A DNA stretch of 42,202 nucleotides from JBDKTH01 sp964558295 (GCA_964558295.1 CAZLDQ010000022.1:1-42202), one strand, 5' to 3'. Positions 24,886 through 37,173 are shown, numbered from the stretch's first letter. Numbers and translations are program-made. Notes: a model not told the origin generated them from the sequence alone.

Positions 24886-25313
24886 GGACTGTCCGATGGC
24901 CTATCCCCCTACGCCGCGTGCGGCAGCCTGTAGACCAAACAGGGGAGGATATCCGCAATGGAACCTCCTCATGTTGGTGATTAGTGCTCCCTGATTGGTT
25001 AGATCAATCCACCAACCAGGCGTGACCTTCCGACACCGATCCACCCGACAGTTGGGTGGCTCTCTTGCACACGTTGCCAACCGCAACTTATAATTTCGCT
25101 GTTGCCAGGCCAGTGGTTGGCCGGGGGGCACTGATGGACCGCCGGGGCTTCCCGGGGGACGCAACGCAGAATTGCCAAAAGAGGTCAACTCTGAACGAGG
25201 ATTCTTGCCATTGCCGGTTTGATCGATTCGCACCGCCTCGCGGCGTCATGTGCTTCTGTGTCGATCGTTCCCCTTCCCTCGTGGTTTCCGCTATCTGACA
25301 GGTTACAACGGCT
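24886..25313. other. Spacer before the hydrolase-like gene
   Basis: It holds a small GCCGC/GCGGC dyad (24913-24924) and a very short ORF of 8 codons after GGGGAGGA (ATG at 24959, MEPPHVGD). The latter could be a leader peptide but is too short to support. Otherwise nothing is recognised. Confidence 0.35.
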
Positions 25314-26363
25314 GTGACCGGTTTCTTCTGGTTTTTATTTGGCCTGATTGGACTGACTCTTGGCTTGCACCTCGCCGCACGGCTGTGCTATATGCCGACC
25401 GCCGCGAAGGTCTTTGGACAAACCCCTTGGCTTCCGTCCGGCTGGCGTGAGCCGCTGCAAGAGGGGGAGACGGTAGAGCTTACTACCGCCGATGGGGCGA
25501 GGCTCTGCGGAACCTATCTTGCGACGACCGCCCGTGAGCGTCTCGGCGTGGTCGCCTGTTGCCATGAGTTCAATGGCGACCGCTGGAATATGCTGCCCTA
25601 TGCTGATGATCTGCGGCGCCGCGGTTTTGATATTTTCCTGTTCGACTTCCGCAACCACGGGGCCAGCGACCGCACGGCGGGCTACGAGCCGACGCCTTGG
25701 GTGACGACCTATGAAGTGGCCGATATTCACGCGGTGCTCGATTATCTCACGCAGCGCGCGGATGCCCCTCAGCAGGGGATCGGCCTGTTCGGCGTGGGGC
25801 GAGGATCGATGGCCGCCTTATGTGCGGCCGGAGACCCACGGGTCAAGGCATTGATCGTCGATGGCGTATATCCAACCGAACGGATCCAAATCCACGCGCT
25901 CCGCATGATTCTGGCCCGTTCGATGCCCTGGTCCGGCTGGCTGTTCCGGTTGCCCGAGATCGCCCTGGAACCGTTGGCCCGCTGGGTCCGACTGATTGTC
26001 GGCTGGCGGCGTCACTGCCGCTTCGTCAGCGTTCAACAGGCCGCCCGGCGGGTGCATCTGCCGGTGTTGATGATCCACGGGCAGTGCGACCCCCATGTGG
26101 CGGTCGATCTGGTCTTCGACCTGCGCGACGCGATGCCCACGCCGGCCAAACTCTGGATCGTCGCCGGAGCCAAGTACAATGGCTCACTCCGCGTAGCCCC
26201 GGAAGAATACCACCAGCGTGTATTCGCCTTCTTCCAGGAGCACCTGGCCAGCACGATGGCCTGCGACCCAGCCCATCCGCCCGTCCCCGCCCGGCACGCC
26301 GGCGCCGTCTCGCGAGCAACCCCTACGGTGCGTGAACAGATGCCGGTTGCGCAGGGGCTTTGA
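25314..26363 (+). CDS. Membrane-anchored alpha/beta-hydrolase-fold protein lacking catalytic Ser and His
   Basis: The 349-residue protein has an N-terminal membrane helix (FFWFLFGLIGLTLGLHLAA) and a recognisable alpha/beta-hydrolase core: VVACCHEFNGDRWNM, IFLFDFRNHGASD, the nucleophile elbow, VLMIHGQCDPHV with the acid Asp259, and the closing strand near LWIVAGAKYNGSL. In active relatives the elbow is G-x-S-x-G and the last motif has a His. Here the elbow reads FGVGRGS with Gly162 in the Ser place, and Tyr288 stands where His is expected. The frame is otherwise intact, so this looks like a pseudoenzyme rather than a decaying gene. The GTG start has no strong ribosome site. It is convergent with manC. 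Confidence 0.8.
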   Translation: MTGFFWFLFGLIGLTLGLHLAARLCYMPTAAKVFGQTPWLPSGWREPLQEGETVELTTADGARLCGTYLATTARERLGVVACCHEFNGDRWNMLPYADDLRRRGFDIFLFDFRNHGASDRTAGYEPTPWVTTYEVADIHAVLDYLTQRADAPQQGIGLFGVGRGSMAALCAAGDPRVKALIVDGVYPTERIQIHALRMILARSMPWSGWLFRLPEIALEPLARWVRLIVGWRRHCRFVSVQQAARRVHLPVLMIHGQCDPHVAVDLVFDLRDAMPTPAKLWIVAGAKYNGSLRVAPEEYHQRVFAFFQEHLASTMACDPAHPPVPARHAGAVSRATPTVREQMPVAQGL

Positions 26364-26364
26364 G

Positions 26365-26501
26365 AATGATGAATGTCGAATGACTGAATGACCAAGGAAG
26401 CTCGAAGGATGAAGCACGAAGAAGTCTGACTAGTCCATGCTGGCTTCGGTTTTCGTCATTCCTTCCTCATTTGGTCATTCATTCGACATTCGTCATTTCC
26501 C
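26365..26501. repeat. Long low-complexity inverted repeat between convergent genes
   Basis: The left arm (26365-26400) contains GAATGTCGAATGACTGAATG; the right arm (26459-26501) is nearly its reverse complement and ends ATTCGTCATTTCCC, also found at 19112. It fills the space between the hydrolase-like gene and manC, where it could act as a two-way terminator or simply be a spacer repeat. Confidence 0.65.
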
Positions 26502-26502
26502 C

Positions 26503-27606
26503 TCAGAGATAATCCTTCCACCCGCGTGCCTCAAGCTCCTGGATCACCTTGCGGATCGACTCTTCCTGGCTCTTGTCGGCCACGAGGGTTGCCGTTGGGG
26601 TGGCGATCACCAGGAGGTCTTTGACGCCCATCAGAACGACCAGGTGCTTGGGATCCTGGACGCGAACGATACTCCCGGAGGAATCGAGGGCCAGGTGCTT
26701 AACGGCATCAAGCAAGTTGCCTTGATCGTCCAGCGGACGCAGACGTTCCAGCGACCGCCAACTGCCGACGTCGTCCCAGGAAAACGGCGCTTCGATCATC
26801 ACCACGTCGGGCGAATGCTCCATCACGGCATAGTCGATCGAGATCCCTTCGATCGCGGAAAACTCGCGGCCAAGCACCTCCTCGAACCGGTCGGAATCGG
26901 CCGCCTCAGCGATTCGTTGGAGGTGGACGTACATCTCGGGCTGGTAGCGGGCCAAGGCATCGAGGATCGTCTGGGCCTTCCAGAGAAAAATTCCCGAGTT
27001 CCAGCTATAGGTGCCGGCGGCCAAGTATTGCTCGGCCACCTCTCGCTGGGGCTTTTCGTGGAACGCTTTGACCCGATAGGCGGTCGGTGGCTTGGCCAGC
27101 GAGGTTGCCACACGGATGTCGAGCGGTTCCTGACGTTCGATATAGCCGAACGACTCGGCCGGATAGGTCGGCCGGACGCCAAAGGTCACCAACCGCTCTG
27201 GCCGCTCGTGGACCAGGACCGCGGCGAAGCGGAGGGCGTCTTGAAACGCCTCGGCCGGCTCAATCACGTGGTCGGCCGGCATCACGGCCATGATCGCCTC
27301 AGGATCGTCGCGTATGATCTTCAACGCCGCCAGGCCAATGCAGGGGGCCGTGTTTCGCGGACACGGTTCACAGAGGATCGACTGGCGAGGCAACTGGGAA
27401 AGTTGCGCGTGAATCTTCTCCGCCAACGCCGCCGTCGTGGCGATCACCACCTGGTCCGGACCGACAAGACTGCCGAGCCGATCGACGGTCGCCTGGATCA
27501 TCGTCCGTCGGCCCTGAATGTTGAGCAACTGCTTTGGCCATTGCTTGCGGCTCTCCGGCCAGAGTCGTGTTCCGGAACCGCCGGCCATGATGACTGCATG
27601 AAGCAT
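26503..27606 (-). CDS. manC: Mannose-1-phosphate guanylyltransferase (GDP-mannose pyrophosphorylase)
   Basis: The 367-residue protein has the nucleotidyltransferase opening MAGGSGTRLWPESRKQWPKQ, then CEPCPRNTAP, MPADHVIEP, FGYIERQEP, FHEKPQREVAEQYL, YSWNSGIFLWK and FSWDDVGSWRSL. All are typical of ManC/RfbM enzymes that make GDP-mannose from GTP and mannose-1-phosphate in the cytoplasm. The C-terminal isomerase domain of bifunctional forms is absent. GDP-mannose would feed O-antigen or exopolysaccharide synthesis. Upstream lies a G-quadruplex-capable tract and a palindromic repeat. The residue before LSR, usually P-x-S-R, is PESR here, a normal variation. Confidence 0.93.
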   Translation of the reverse strand: MLHAVIMAGGSGTRLWPESRKQWPKQLLNIQGRRTMIQATVDRLGSLVGPDQVVIATTAALAEKIHAQLSQLPRQSILCEPCPRNTAPCIGLAALKIIRDDPEAIMAVMPADHVIEPAEAFQDALRFAAVLVHERPERLVTFGVRPTYPAESFGYIERQEPLDIRVATSLAKPPTAYRVKAFHEKPQREVAEQYLAAGTYSWNSGIFLWKAQTILDALARYQPEMYVHLQRIAEAADSDRFEEVLGREFSAIEGISIDYAVMEHSPDVVMIEAPFSWDDVGSWRSLERLRPLDDQGNLLDAVKHLALDSSGSIVRVQDPKHLVVLMGVKDLLVIATPTATLVADKSQEESIRKVIQELEARGWKDYL

Positions 27607-27611
27607 GGATA

Positions 27612-27656
27612 GGGGCTAGGGTAAAGGGATTAGGGATTGGGGATTGGGGACTAGGG
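27612..27656 (+). other. G-quadruplex-capable tract
   Basis: Seven runs of three or four G occur within 45 bases, with loops of 3-4 bases such as CTA, TAAA, ATTA and ATT. This meets the G3+N1-7 rule several times over. It is 6 bp upstream of the manC start, with the G-rich strand being the manC template strand. Confidence 0.7.
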
Positions 27657-27714
27657 ATTTGAGATCTGGGATTAGTTGTGCAGAACCCGTGATCCGAGCG
27701 GGACAGACTAAACC

Positions 27715-27820
27715 TGTAGCAATTGCCCTCCGTGGCGTTCCAGACACCACGGCAAACCCGGGCATCTTGGCCCTCGCTCCAAACACCACAGTCGAAACGC
27801 CACAAAGGGCATTCCCTACA
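27715..27820. repeat. Palindromic MITE/REP-like element, copy B
   Basis: The left arm starts TGTAGCAATTGCCCTCCGTG (27715 on) and the right arm, ending CATTCCCTACA at 27820, is an imperfect reverse complement. Ends and core match copy A at 21389-21456, while the centre is longer. It lies between manC and the pyrophosphorylase gene. Confidence 0.7.
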
Positions 27821-27854
27821 AAGTGAATCGCGGTTCTCCCTGAATCACGCAAGC

Positions 27855-29273
27855 TCATTTGGTCTCGTATTTCTGGAATGTCGGTGCAAGATAGGTCGGT
27901 TCGCTGATCGACGTGTTGGGGTGGATTTTTTCGGCGACCTCTTCGGCGTCGAGGGCAAACAACGGACTGATTTCCACCGCGACGTTCGGGGCAACCTGCG
28001 CACCGGCCTGCTGGAGCCAGCGGGTGTAGAGGGCGACCATCTGTTGGCGAACCCAGTCGGGGGTGTCTCGCGCCTCGCCGGGCGCGTTTTTCAAAGGAGC
28101 AAAATGCTCGTTCGGATCAACCTCGACCACCACGGCGTTTTCCGCCCAAGGCATCAAGTCGAAAATGAACCGTTCAAACTTGATCGCGTTCGGCTTCTGG
28201 GGTTCCACCCGGACACCGGCCGCGTCGACAAAGGGGACTTTCTTGCGCGCGATGTGGAACGGCAACACCTCGGCCTTGTCGGCCACGCGGGCGAGGAACT
28301 CAAGGCTCAAGGCATGGACGGCGATGCTTCCAGCCCAAATCTCCAGCGAGCCGTCGGGCTTGCGACGCTCGGCCACGTCGTTGGGCAGATCGCTGTACTC
28401 AATCACATGCAACCGACCGTCGACGCGCACAACATTCCCCACCCGGTCCAGCGGCGACTCCTTGGCCACAACTTGCGTCGTCATCTCAGAACCGGACAAG
28501 AGATGGTAGCCGAGAAACTCGGGGTCGGCAATTCGGACCAGGGGGTTGTCGACCTGGAAGTAGAACAACTGCTTGACGCCCTGATCCTGCAACGCCTGGA
28601 GCAACCCGCTTCCGGTGAACGCTGCCAACATGCCGCCGTGGCCGTCGGGGCTCAGAGCGATGTGGAAAGGCTGGTCCAACAGGACCTTGCCGGTCTGGGC
28701 ATCCACGGCCGGCATCGTCCCCTGGCAGAAAATCTTCAAGTCGTCGGCCGGGAGCCCAAAACGGTTGTGCTCGGCAAAATACGCAACGGTCGGATCGTGC
28801 GTGGCCGGACTGGTCATCACGCATAGCGGAATCCGCCGGGCATACCGCACCGAAGCGGCAATAATCTTCTCAACGTGGATCTGGAAGAGCGACTTTTGGG
28901 AGATTGGACCAATCGGGAAGACCCCCTTAGGAGCGTCAAAGCCGAGCCGCGTCCCCTGACCGCCGGCCACCAACATCACGGCGACCTCGCCCGCGCGGAG
29001 CGCCTCTTCCCCACGCTCGATCGCTTCCCGGGGGGAGACTTGGCCATCCCCGCTCCCCATCCGAAACGCTGGCGGTTCCTGGGCTCGGTCGGCCAGGGCC
29101 TTGATCTCGTCCTTCTTGTCGGGCTGCCGGAACAGCTGGTCAACCAGGGCAAAGTCGATTGCTGCGATCTCTTTGGCCAGCCGATTGCGCTGCCCCTCGT
29201 CGAGTTGCTCCCAGAAGGCCAGCAGATGTTCTTGTCCGAAAGGGGTAACCGCAGCCAGAAGGTCGTGTTTCAT
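27855..29273 (-). CDS. Eukaryote-type UDP-sugar (UDP-HexNAc/UDP-Glc) pyrophosphorylase
   Basis: From ATG 29273 the protein has 472 residues and belongs to the UDPGP family otherwise typical of eukaryotes. It has the nucleotide-binding loop LVAGGQGTRLGFDAPKG, then SLFQIHVEKI, PDGHGGML, FYFQVDNPLVRIADPEFLGY, HVIEYSDLP and KFERFIFDLMP. The order and the VDNPL/EYSDLP motifs are nearer to UDP-N-acetylhexosamine pyrophosphorylase (UAP1) than to UDP-glucose forms, but the sugar cannot be fixed by eye. The frame is open 20 codons upstream; ATG 29273 begins right before the conserved helical N-terminus. It would supply UDP-sugars for peptidoglycan, LPS or glycans. Confidence 0.87.
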   Translation of the reverse strand: MKHDLLAAVTPFGQEHLLAFWEQLDEGQRNRLAKEIAAIDFALVDQLFRQPDKKDEIKALADRAQEPPAFRMGSGDGQVSPREAIERGEEALRAGEVAVMLVAGGQGTRLGFDAPKGVFPIGPISQKSLFQIHVEKIIAASVRYARRIPLCVMTSPATHDPTVAYFAEHNRFGLPADDLKIFCQGTMPAVDAQTGKVLLDQPFHIALSPDGHGGMLAAFTGSGLLQALQDQGVKQLFYFQVDNPLVRIADPEFLGYHLLSGSEMTTQVVAKESPLDRVGNVVRVDGRLHVIEYSDLPNDVAERRKPDGSLEIWAGSIAVHALSLEFLARVADKAEVLPFHIARKKVPFVDAAGVRVEPQKPNAIKFERFIFDLMPWAENAVVVEVDPNEHFAPLKNAPGEARDTPDWVRQQMVALYTRWLQQAGAQVAPNVAVEISPLFALDAEEVAEKIHPNTSISEPTYLAPTFQKYETK

Positions 29274-29393
29274 GGCAAACCTGATGCAAGCTAAGACGAA
29301 ATCCCAAACACTGGAGTGCAAAATACGAAACAAATCTTAGGAAGGAATGCTCAAAAGCAAAATATGCCCCTACAGGTTGGTGGGAAATGCGGG

Positions 29394-30227
29394 CTAGAAA
29401 GAGCAGGGGCTGTTCAAAGGAATCCTCAAGCCATCATACGCGAGCTGAACCCCTGGAGGGAGCACTGCATTGGTCGCCTCGTGCTCCAAATGGTGGGACA
29501 CGTGGGTCAAAAGCGTTCGCTTGGGGGCCAGCGTGCGAATGATCGCCAAGGCTTCGTCCACACTAAGATGCGTGGAATGGGGCTCATGGCGCAGGCAGTC
29601 GAGGATTAACAGGTCCAGGCCTTGGAGCCGTTGGATACTCTCCTGGGGGATGATTTTCGTATCGGTGCAATAGGCGATGTTGCCGAATCGGAAGCCAAGC
29701 ACCTGATACTTGCCATGGAGGAGCCGCAGAGGGGTAATTGGGGCCCCAAGGACGGAAAACGGCTCCAACCCAATCGCACGAAACACTAGTTGAGGCACTC
29801 CTCCGGCGGGGTACGACCGCACCTCAGGATCAAAGGCATAGCCAAACGAGCGACGGATCGTCTTTTCTACGCCCGGCTCACAGTAGACAGGCATCTCGTG
29901 CCCCAAATACATGGGGAAAATCCGCACATCATCGAGTCCGAACAGATGGTCGGCATGTCCGTGTGTGTATAATAGGGCGTGGATTAAACCGATCCGTTCG
30001 CGGATAAGCTGAACCCTTAGTTCAGGGGGAGTGTCGATCAGGAGATTCCCCTCCGGCAGCCCCAAGGCGATCGCCGATCGGGTTCGCTGATTTTTCGGAT
30101 TGGGGCTAATGCAGGTCGGGCATCCGCAGCCAATCGTGGGGACCCCATGCGAGGTGCCGGTCCCCAAAAACACCAGTTGTCCGGTGATACTCTCCGTAAC
30201 GGCAGCTTTAAGCACGGCAACCCTCAT
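29394..30227 (-). CDS. MBL-fold metal-dependent hydrolase, PhnP-like
   Basis: The 277-residue protein has the metallo-beta-lactamase signature THGHADHLFGLDDVR and a second metal site in LLTHVSHHLEHEATN, plus an ACCESSORY zinc site typical of PhnP, GCGCPTCISPNPKN. FLGTGTSHGVPTIGC opens the fold. PhnP cleaves cyclic phosphodiesters such as ribose 1,2-cyclic phosphate in phosphonate use. No phn genes are nearby, so a more general cyclic phosphodiesterase role is likely. Metal ligands look complete. The start overlaps the spacer before secA and the gene diverges from secA. Confidence 0.85.
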   Translation of the reverse strand: MRVAVLKAAVTESITGQLVFLGTGTSHGVPTIGCGCPTCISPNPKNQRTRSAIALGLPEGNLLIDTPPELRVQLIRERIGLIHALLYTHGHADHLFGLDDVRIFPMYLGHEMPVYCEPGVEKTIRRSFGYAFDPEVRSYPAGGVPQLVFRAIGLEPFSVLGAPITPLRLLHGKYQVLGFRFGNIAYCTDTKIIPQESIQRLQGLDLLILDCLRHEPHSTHLSVDEALAIIRTLAPKRTLLTHVSHHLEHEATNAVLPPGVQLAYDGLRIPLNSPCSF

Positions 30228-30370
30228 TGGTTACGGCAACGAGACCATATCGAACGACGACCAGGGTGGCCATCGGCGAATCATTGTCGTCCGGCTCCGG
30301 GGGTTTGAGCAAGAGGTTCTGGTCCTGGGGATCACCATCCTTTTGGGTGGATTTTCACGAACAACCCTTA

Positions 30371-30399
30371 TTGACCGGACGTACCAGAAGATGTAAATT
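30371..30399 (+). promoter_or_regulatory. Sigma-70 promoter of secA
   Basis: TTGACC (30371-30376) and TAAATT (30394-30399) are separated by 17 bp. Transcription from about 30406 gives a leader of about 33 bases before the ATG at 30439. This also argues against the in-frame GTG at 30400 as start. Confidence 0.5.
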
Positions 30400-30438
30400 G
30401 TGCTGCCGGAATATGTTGCGCCTTTTATAAGAGTCCCT

Positions 30439-34131
<3,693 letters not shown>

Positions 34132-34488
34132 CGGCGGCAGATGATGCGAATGCCGGGAACCGAGAACGCGATCCTCTCCAAAGATACTGCACGTTGATCA
34201 TCCGGATGGAGCGTCGAAAGCATGGAGATTGGCTCGCACCGGTTTTGACGCCGCGAAAGCGTGGGAATTGGAACACGCATTGCGATGCCAGCATTCGTGC
34301 TGGATACGCAGCCGGGAAAGAAATCTCCGTTCGGCGAAAAGGATGAGATTGCCGGTTGGCTCGGCGGCCCAAGAGGACGTGTCTGGATAGCCTCGGTCTG
34401 GATGGTTCGTGATGGCGAAGGGACGCCACGGTTGACTACGAGAGTTGCTCAAGAGCCGGGCGAAATGTGATTGGGAAAGGATGCCCAA
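34132..34488. other. 357-bp spacer between secA and waaA
   Basis: A 6-bp hairpin with a TTCG loop (CCAGCA/TGCTGG, 34288-34303) is the only feature. It has no T-tract. Open frames here have no ribosome site or familiar sequence. Confidence 0.4.
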
Positions 34489-35802
34489 ATGCCTTATCTG
34501 TTGAATGTCGTTTATCTGCTGCTGATCCTTGCCGTGTCGCCATGGCTCGTCTACCAGGCGATTCGCAAGGGAAAGTATCGCGAAGGCTTTGCGGCAAAGT
34601 TCCTCGGCCGGGTACCGCGGCGCACGTCAGAAAAAACGTGCCTTTGGCTGCATGCCGTGAGCGTCGGCGAGGTAAACCTGCTAGCAACGCTGCTCAAAGA
34701 GATTGCCACCCGACGGCCTGATTGGGAATGCGTGGTTTCCACCACGACGATGACCGGCATGGCGCTGGCCAAAAAGAAGTATCCCCAATCGAACGTCTTC
34801 TACTGCCCATTGGACTTCAGTTGGGCGGTCCGGACAGCCATGCGGCGAATTCGCCCCGACGTGCTCGTGCTGGCCGAGTTGGAGTTGTGGCCGAACTTGG
34901 TTCGGGCAGCCAAAGAACGTGGTGCCCGGGTGGCGGTGGTCAACGGGCGTTTGAGTGAGCATAGCTTCCGCGGCTACCGACGGCTGCGACCGTTGGTCCG
35001 GCGGCTCTTGGCACAGCTCGACCTGGTCGCCGTACAAGACGAGACCTATGCCGGCCGGTTCCGCGAGTTAGGCGCTTCGGAGACAGCGCTTTGCGTGACC
35101 GGCTCGCTCAAGTATGACGGCGCGGAGACGAACCGCGAGAATCCAAACACGACCCGGCTGGCCCGGCTGGCCGGGTTTGCGGCCGACGACGTCGTTTTCC
35201 TGGCCGGCAGCACCCAGGAACCAGAAGAGGCCTTGGCCTTGGCGGCTTATCGTTCCTTGGCTTCCCAGTGGCCCAACCTACGGCTCGTGGTCGTCCCCCG
35301 CCATCCCGATCGGTTCGAGGCGGTCGGCCGGCTCTTCGACGAGTCAGGTCTGACTTGGCAACGGCGAAGCCGTTTGGAGGTCGAGGGAGCCAACCCCAAC
35401 GCCCGGGTGCTTCTGGTCGATGGGGTCGGTGAACTGGGCGCCTGGTGGGGAACCGCCCGGATTGCCTATGTTGGTGGGAGCATGGGGAACCGTGGGGGGC
35501 AGAACATGATCGAGCCGGCCGCCTACGGGGCGGCGGTCTCCTTCGGACCGAACACCTGGAACTTCCGCGACATTGTCACCGCCATGCTCAACCACCAGGC
35601 GGCCGAAGTTGTCCACAACGGCGACCAGTTGACGGCCTTCGTCCGTCGTGCCCTGGAGGACCCCATTTGGGCGGAAAATCTTGGCCAACGAGCCCACCGG
35701 CTGGTGCAAAGCCAGCTTGGTGCGACGCGGCGCACGGTGGAACTCTTGGAAAACTTGCTCACACAACCGGCCAAAGCGACCTCGGATCGCGCCGCGGCGT
35801 AA
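34489..35802 (+). CDS. waaA: 3-deoxy-D-manno-octulosonic acid (Kdo) transferase
   Basis: The 437-residue protein is a GT30 enzyme. An N-terminal membrane anchor (MPYLLNVVYLLLILAVSPWL) is followed by LWLHAVSVGEVNL with the catalytic Glu, VVSTTTMTGMALA, FYCPLDFSWAVRTAM, LAELELWPNLV and NGRLSEHSF. The second Rossmann half has FLAGSTQEPEEAL, VVPRHPDRF, YVGGSMGNRGGQNMIEPAAYG and FGPNTWNF. It attaches Kdo to lipid A precursor on the inner side of the inner membrane, implying that the organism makes LPS. AAAGGA lies 8 bases before ATG 34489, which decides the start; an in-frame TTG is 18 bases upstream. The chain is of usual length. Confidence 0.95.
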   Translation: MPYLLNVVYLLLILAVSPWLVYQAIRKGKYREGFAAKFLGRVPRRTSEKTCLWLHAVSVGEVNLLATLLKEIATRRPDWECVVSTTTMTGMALAKKKYPQSNVFYCPLDFSWAVRTAMRRIRPDVLVLAELELWPNLVRAAKERGARVAVVNGRLSEHSFRGYRRLRPLVRRLLAQLDLVAVQDETYAGRFRELGASETALCVTGSLKYDGAETNRENPNTTRLARLAGFAADDVVFLAGSTQEPEEALALAAYRSLASQWPNLRLVVVPRHPDRFEAVGRLFDESGLTWQRRSRLEVEGANPNARVLLVDGVGELGAWWGTARIAYVGGSMGNRGGQNMIEPAAYGAAVSFGPNTWNFRDIVTAMLNHQAAEVVHNGDQLTAFVRRALEDPIWAENLGQRAHRLVQSQLGATRRTVELLENLLTQPAKATSDRAAA

Positions 35803-35851
35803 GCATTGCCCCCCGAGCGGCTCCCTTGTAGGAATTATCCCCGAAACCGTC

Positions 35852-35870
35852 CTAGTCTGCTTGCGACTAG
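35852..35870. other. Short dyad before metK
   Basis: CTAGTC (35852-35857) and GACTAG (35865-35870) form a 6-bp dyad with a 7-base loop, overlapping the -35 box of the metK promoter. It could be an operator or the remains of a waaA terminator. Confidence 0.35.
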
Positions 35871-35890
35871 CCCGGAGCACCGCCTATAAT
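35861..35890 (+). promoter_or_regulatory. Sigma-70 promoter of metK
   Basis: A perfect -10, TATAAT (35885-35890), is preceded at 18 bp by TTGCGA (35861-35866). The start site near 35897 leaves a leader of about 53 bases, too short for the known SAM riboswitch classes I would expect at this gene. None was recognised. Confidence 0.7.
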
Positions 35891-35949
35891 GATTCGCTTC
35901 ATTGGCCAAAACGGCAGCAAGGTGTCTGTCTTGAAAGGAGAACAGGTCC

Positions 35950-37116
35950 GTGGCGAAGGGTAAGTATTTGTTCACTAGTGAAGCAGTTAGCATGGGGCAT
36001 CCGGATAAGCTGGCTGACCAGATCTCGGATGGCGTTCTCGATGCCCTGATCGCGCAGGACCCCATGAGCCGCGTTGCCTGTGAGACCTTGGTGACCACAG
36101 GAATGGCGATGATTGCCGGAGAAATCACCACCAAGGCAGTAATCAACTACCCGGATGTCGTTCGTGAAGTGATCCGCGACGTGGGCTACACCGACGATGA
36201 GATGGGGATCAACGCCAACACCTGTGCCGTGTTGGTCGCCTTGGACCGCCAGAGCCCGGACATCGCCATGGGCGTGGACGCCAATGCCACGACGGGCAAA
36301 GAAATCGGCGCCGGCGATCAGGGGTTGATGTTCGGCTACGCCTGCAACGACACGCCCGAGTTGATGCCCATCCCGATCGCTTTGTCGCATCGGATCCTCA
36401 ACCGGCTGACCGAGATTCGCAAGCAAGGGACAGTCTCGTGGATTCGGCCGGATAGCAAGAGTCAGGTCACCGTGGAGTACGACGGTTTCAAGCCGGTGCG
36501 CATCGACACGGTCGTGGTCTCCACGCAGCATGCGCCCGAGGTGAGCCAGAAAGAGATCCGCCAGTTTGTGATCGACAACGTCGTAAAGCCGGTGTTGCCG
36601 GTCGAACTGGTCAATGGTGAGATCACCTATCACGTCAACCCAACCGGGCGGTTCGTCACCGGCGGCCCGCACGGCGACTGTGGGTTGACCGGGCGCAAGA
36701 TCATCGTCGACACCTACGGCGGCTGGGCCCGCCACGGCGGCGGCGCGTTCAGCGGCAAGGACCCGACAAAGGTCGACCGCAGCGCAGCCTACATGGCCCG
36801 CCATGTGGCCAAGTGTGTGGTGGCCGCCGGGCTGGCCGACCGCTGTGAAGTCCAGTTGGCCTACGCGATCGGCGTGGCCGAGCCCGTGAGCGTGCATATC
36901 GACACCGAAGGAACCGGCCGAATCAGCGAACAGCAGCTTTGCGAACTGGTCCGCAAGGTGTTCCCCCTAACCCCGGGCGGAATCATCGAGTATCTCGACC
37001 TGCGACGGCCGATCTATCGGCTCACAGCCTCGGGCGGCCACTTCGGACGAAGCGAACCCGAATTCACCTGGGAAAACACCGACCGCGCTGCAGAACTGGC
37101 CAAGGCGGCCCAGTGA
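35950..37116 (+). CDS. metK: S-adenosylmethionine synthetase
   Basis: The 388-residue protein carries all family motifs: EAVSMGHPDKLADQISD, the ATP site GAGDQGLMFGYACN, GPHGDCGLTGRKIIVDTYGG, and GGAFSGKDPTKVDRSAAY. It makes SAM from methionine and ATP as a cytoplasmic tetramer. A strong site AAAGGAG lies 10 bases before a GTG start. The promoter upstream is near consensus, as expected for a housekeeping gene. It also provides the SAM that the radical SAM enzyme in this window uses, without any closer link. The length is standard. Confidence 0.97.
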   Translation: MAKGKYLFTSEAVSMGHPDKLADQISDGVLDALIAQDPMSRVACETLVTTGMAMIAGEITTKAVINYPDVVREVIRDVGYTDDEMGINANTCAVLVALDRQSPDIAMGVDANATTGKEIGAGDQGLMFGYACNDTPELMPIPIALSHRILNRLTEIRKQGTVSWIRPDSKSQVTVEYDGFKPVRIDTVVVSTQHAPEVSQKEIRQFVIDNVVKPVLPVELVNGEITYHVNPTGRFVTGGPHGDCGLTGRKIIVDTYGGWARHGGGAFSGKDPTKVDRSAAYMARHVAKCVVAAGLADRCEVQLAYAIGVAEPVSVHIDTEGTGRISEQQLCELVRKVFPLTPGGIIEYLDLRRPIYRLTASGGHFGRSEPEFTWENTDRAAELAKAAQ

Positions 37117-37158
37117 GAAGTCTTGTAGATTGAGACGTGCAAATTGCAAATTGACGAT

Positions 37159-37173
37159 TGCAAATTGCCGATG
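37159..37173. repeat. Short spacer repeat TGCAAATTGCCGATG
   Basis: This is a one-mismatch copy of 21096-21110. It is preceded by two further TGCAAATTG/CAAATTG units (37138 on), and its final ATG is the likely start codon of the next gene. Confidence 0.5.

Noticed and set aside
24959..24985. Eight-codon ORF with a perfect Shine-Dalgarno before the hydrolase-like gene
   Set aside because: Too short to support as a gene and about 330 bp from the next start; kept only as a remark on the spacer.
30100..30396. 98-codon plus-strand frame ending in a hydrophobic segment just before secA
   Set aside because: It overlaps the 5' end of the PhnP-like gene on the other strand and covers the secA promoter; no ribosome site is seen.
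35803..35949. Possible SAM riboswitch before metK
   Set aside because: The leader after the TATAAT promoter is only about 53 bases and no SAM-I, SAM-II or SAH-like helices are apparent.
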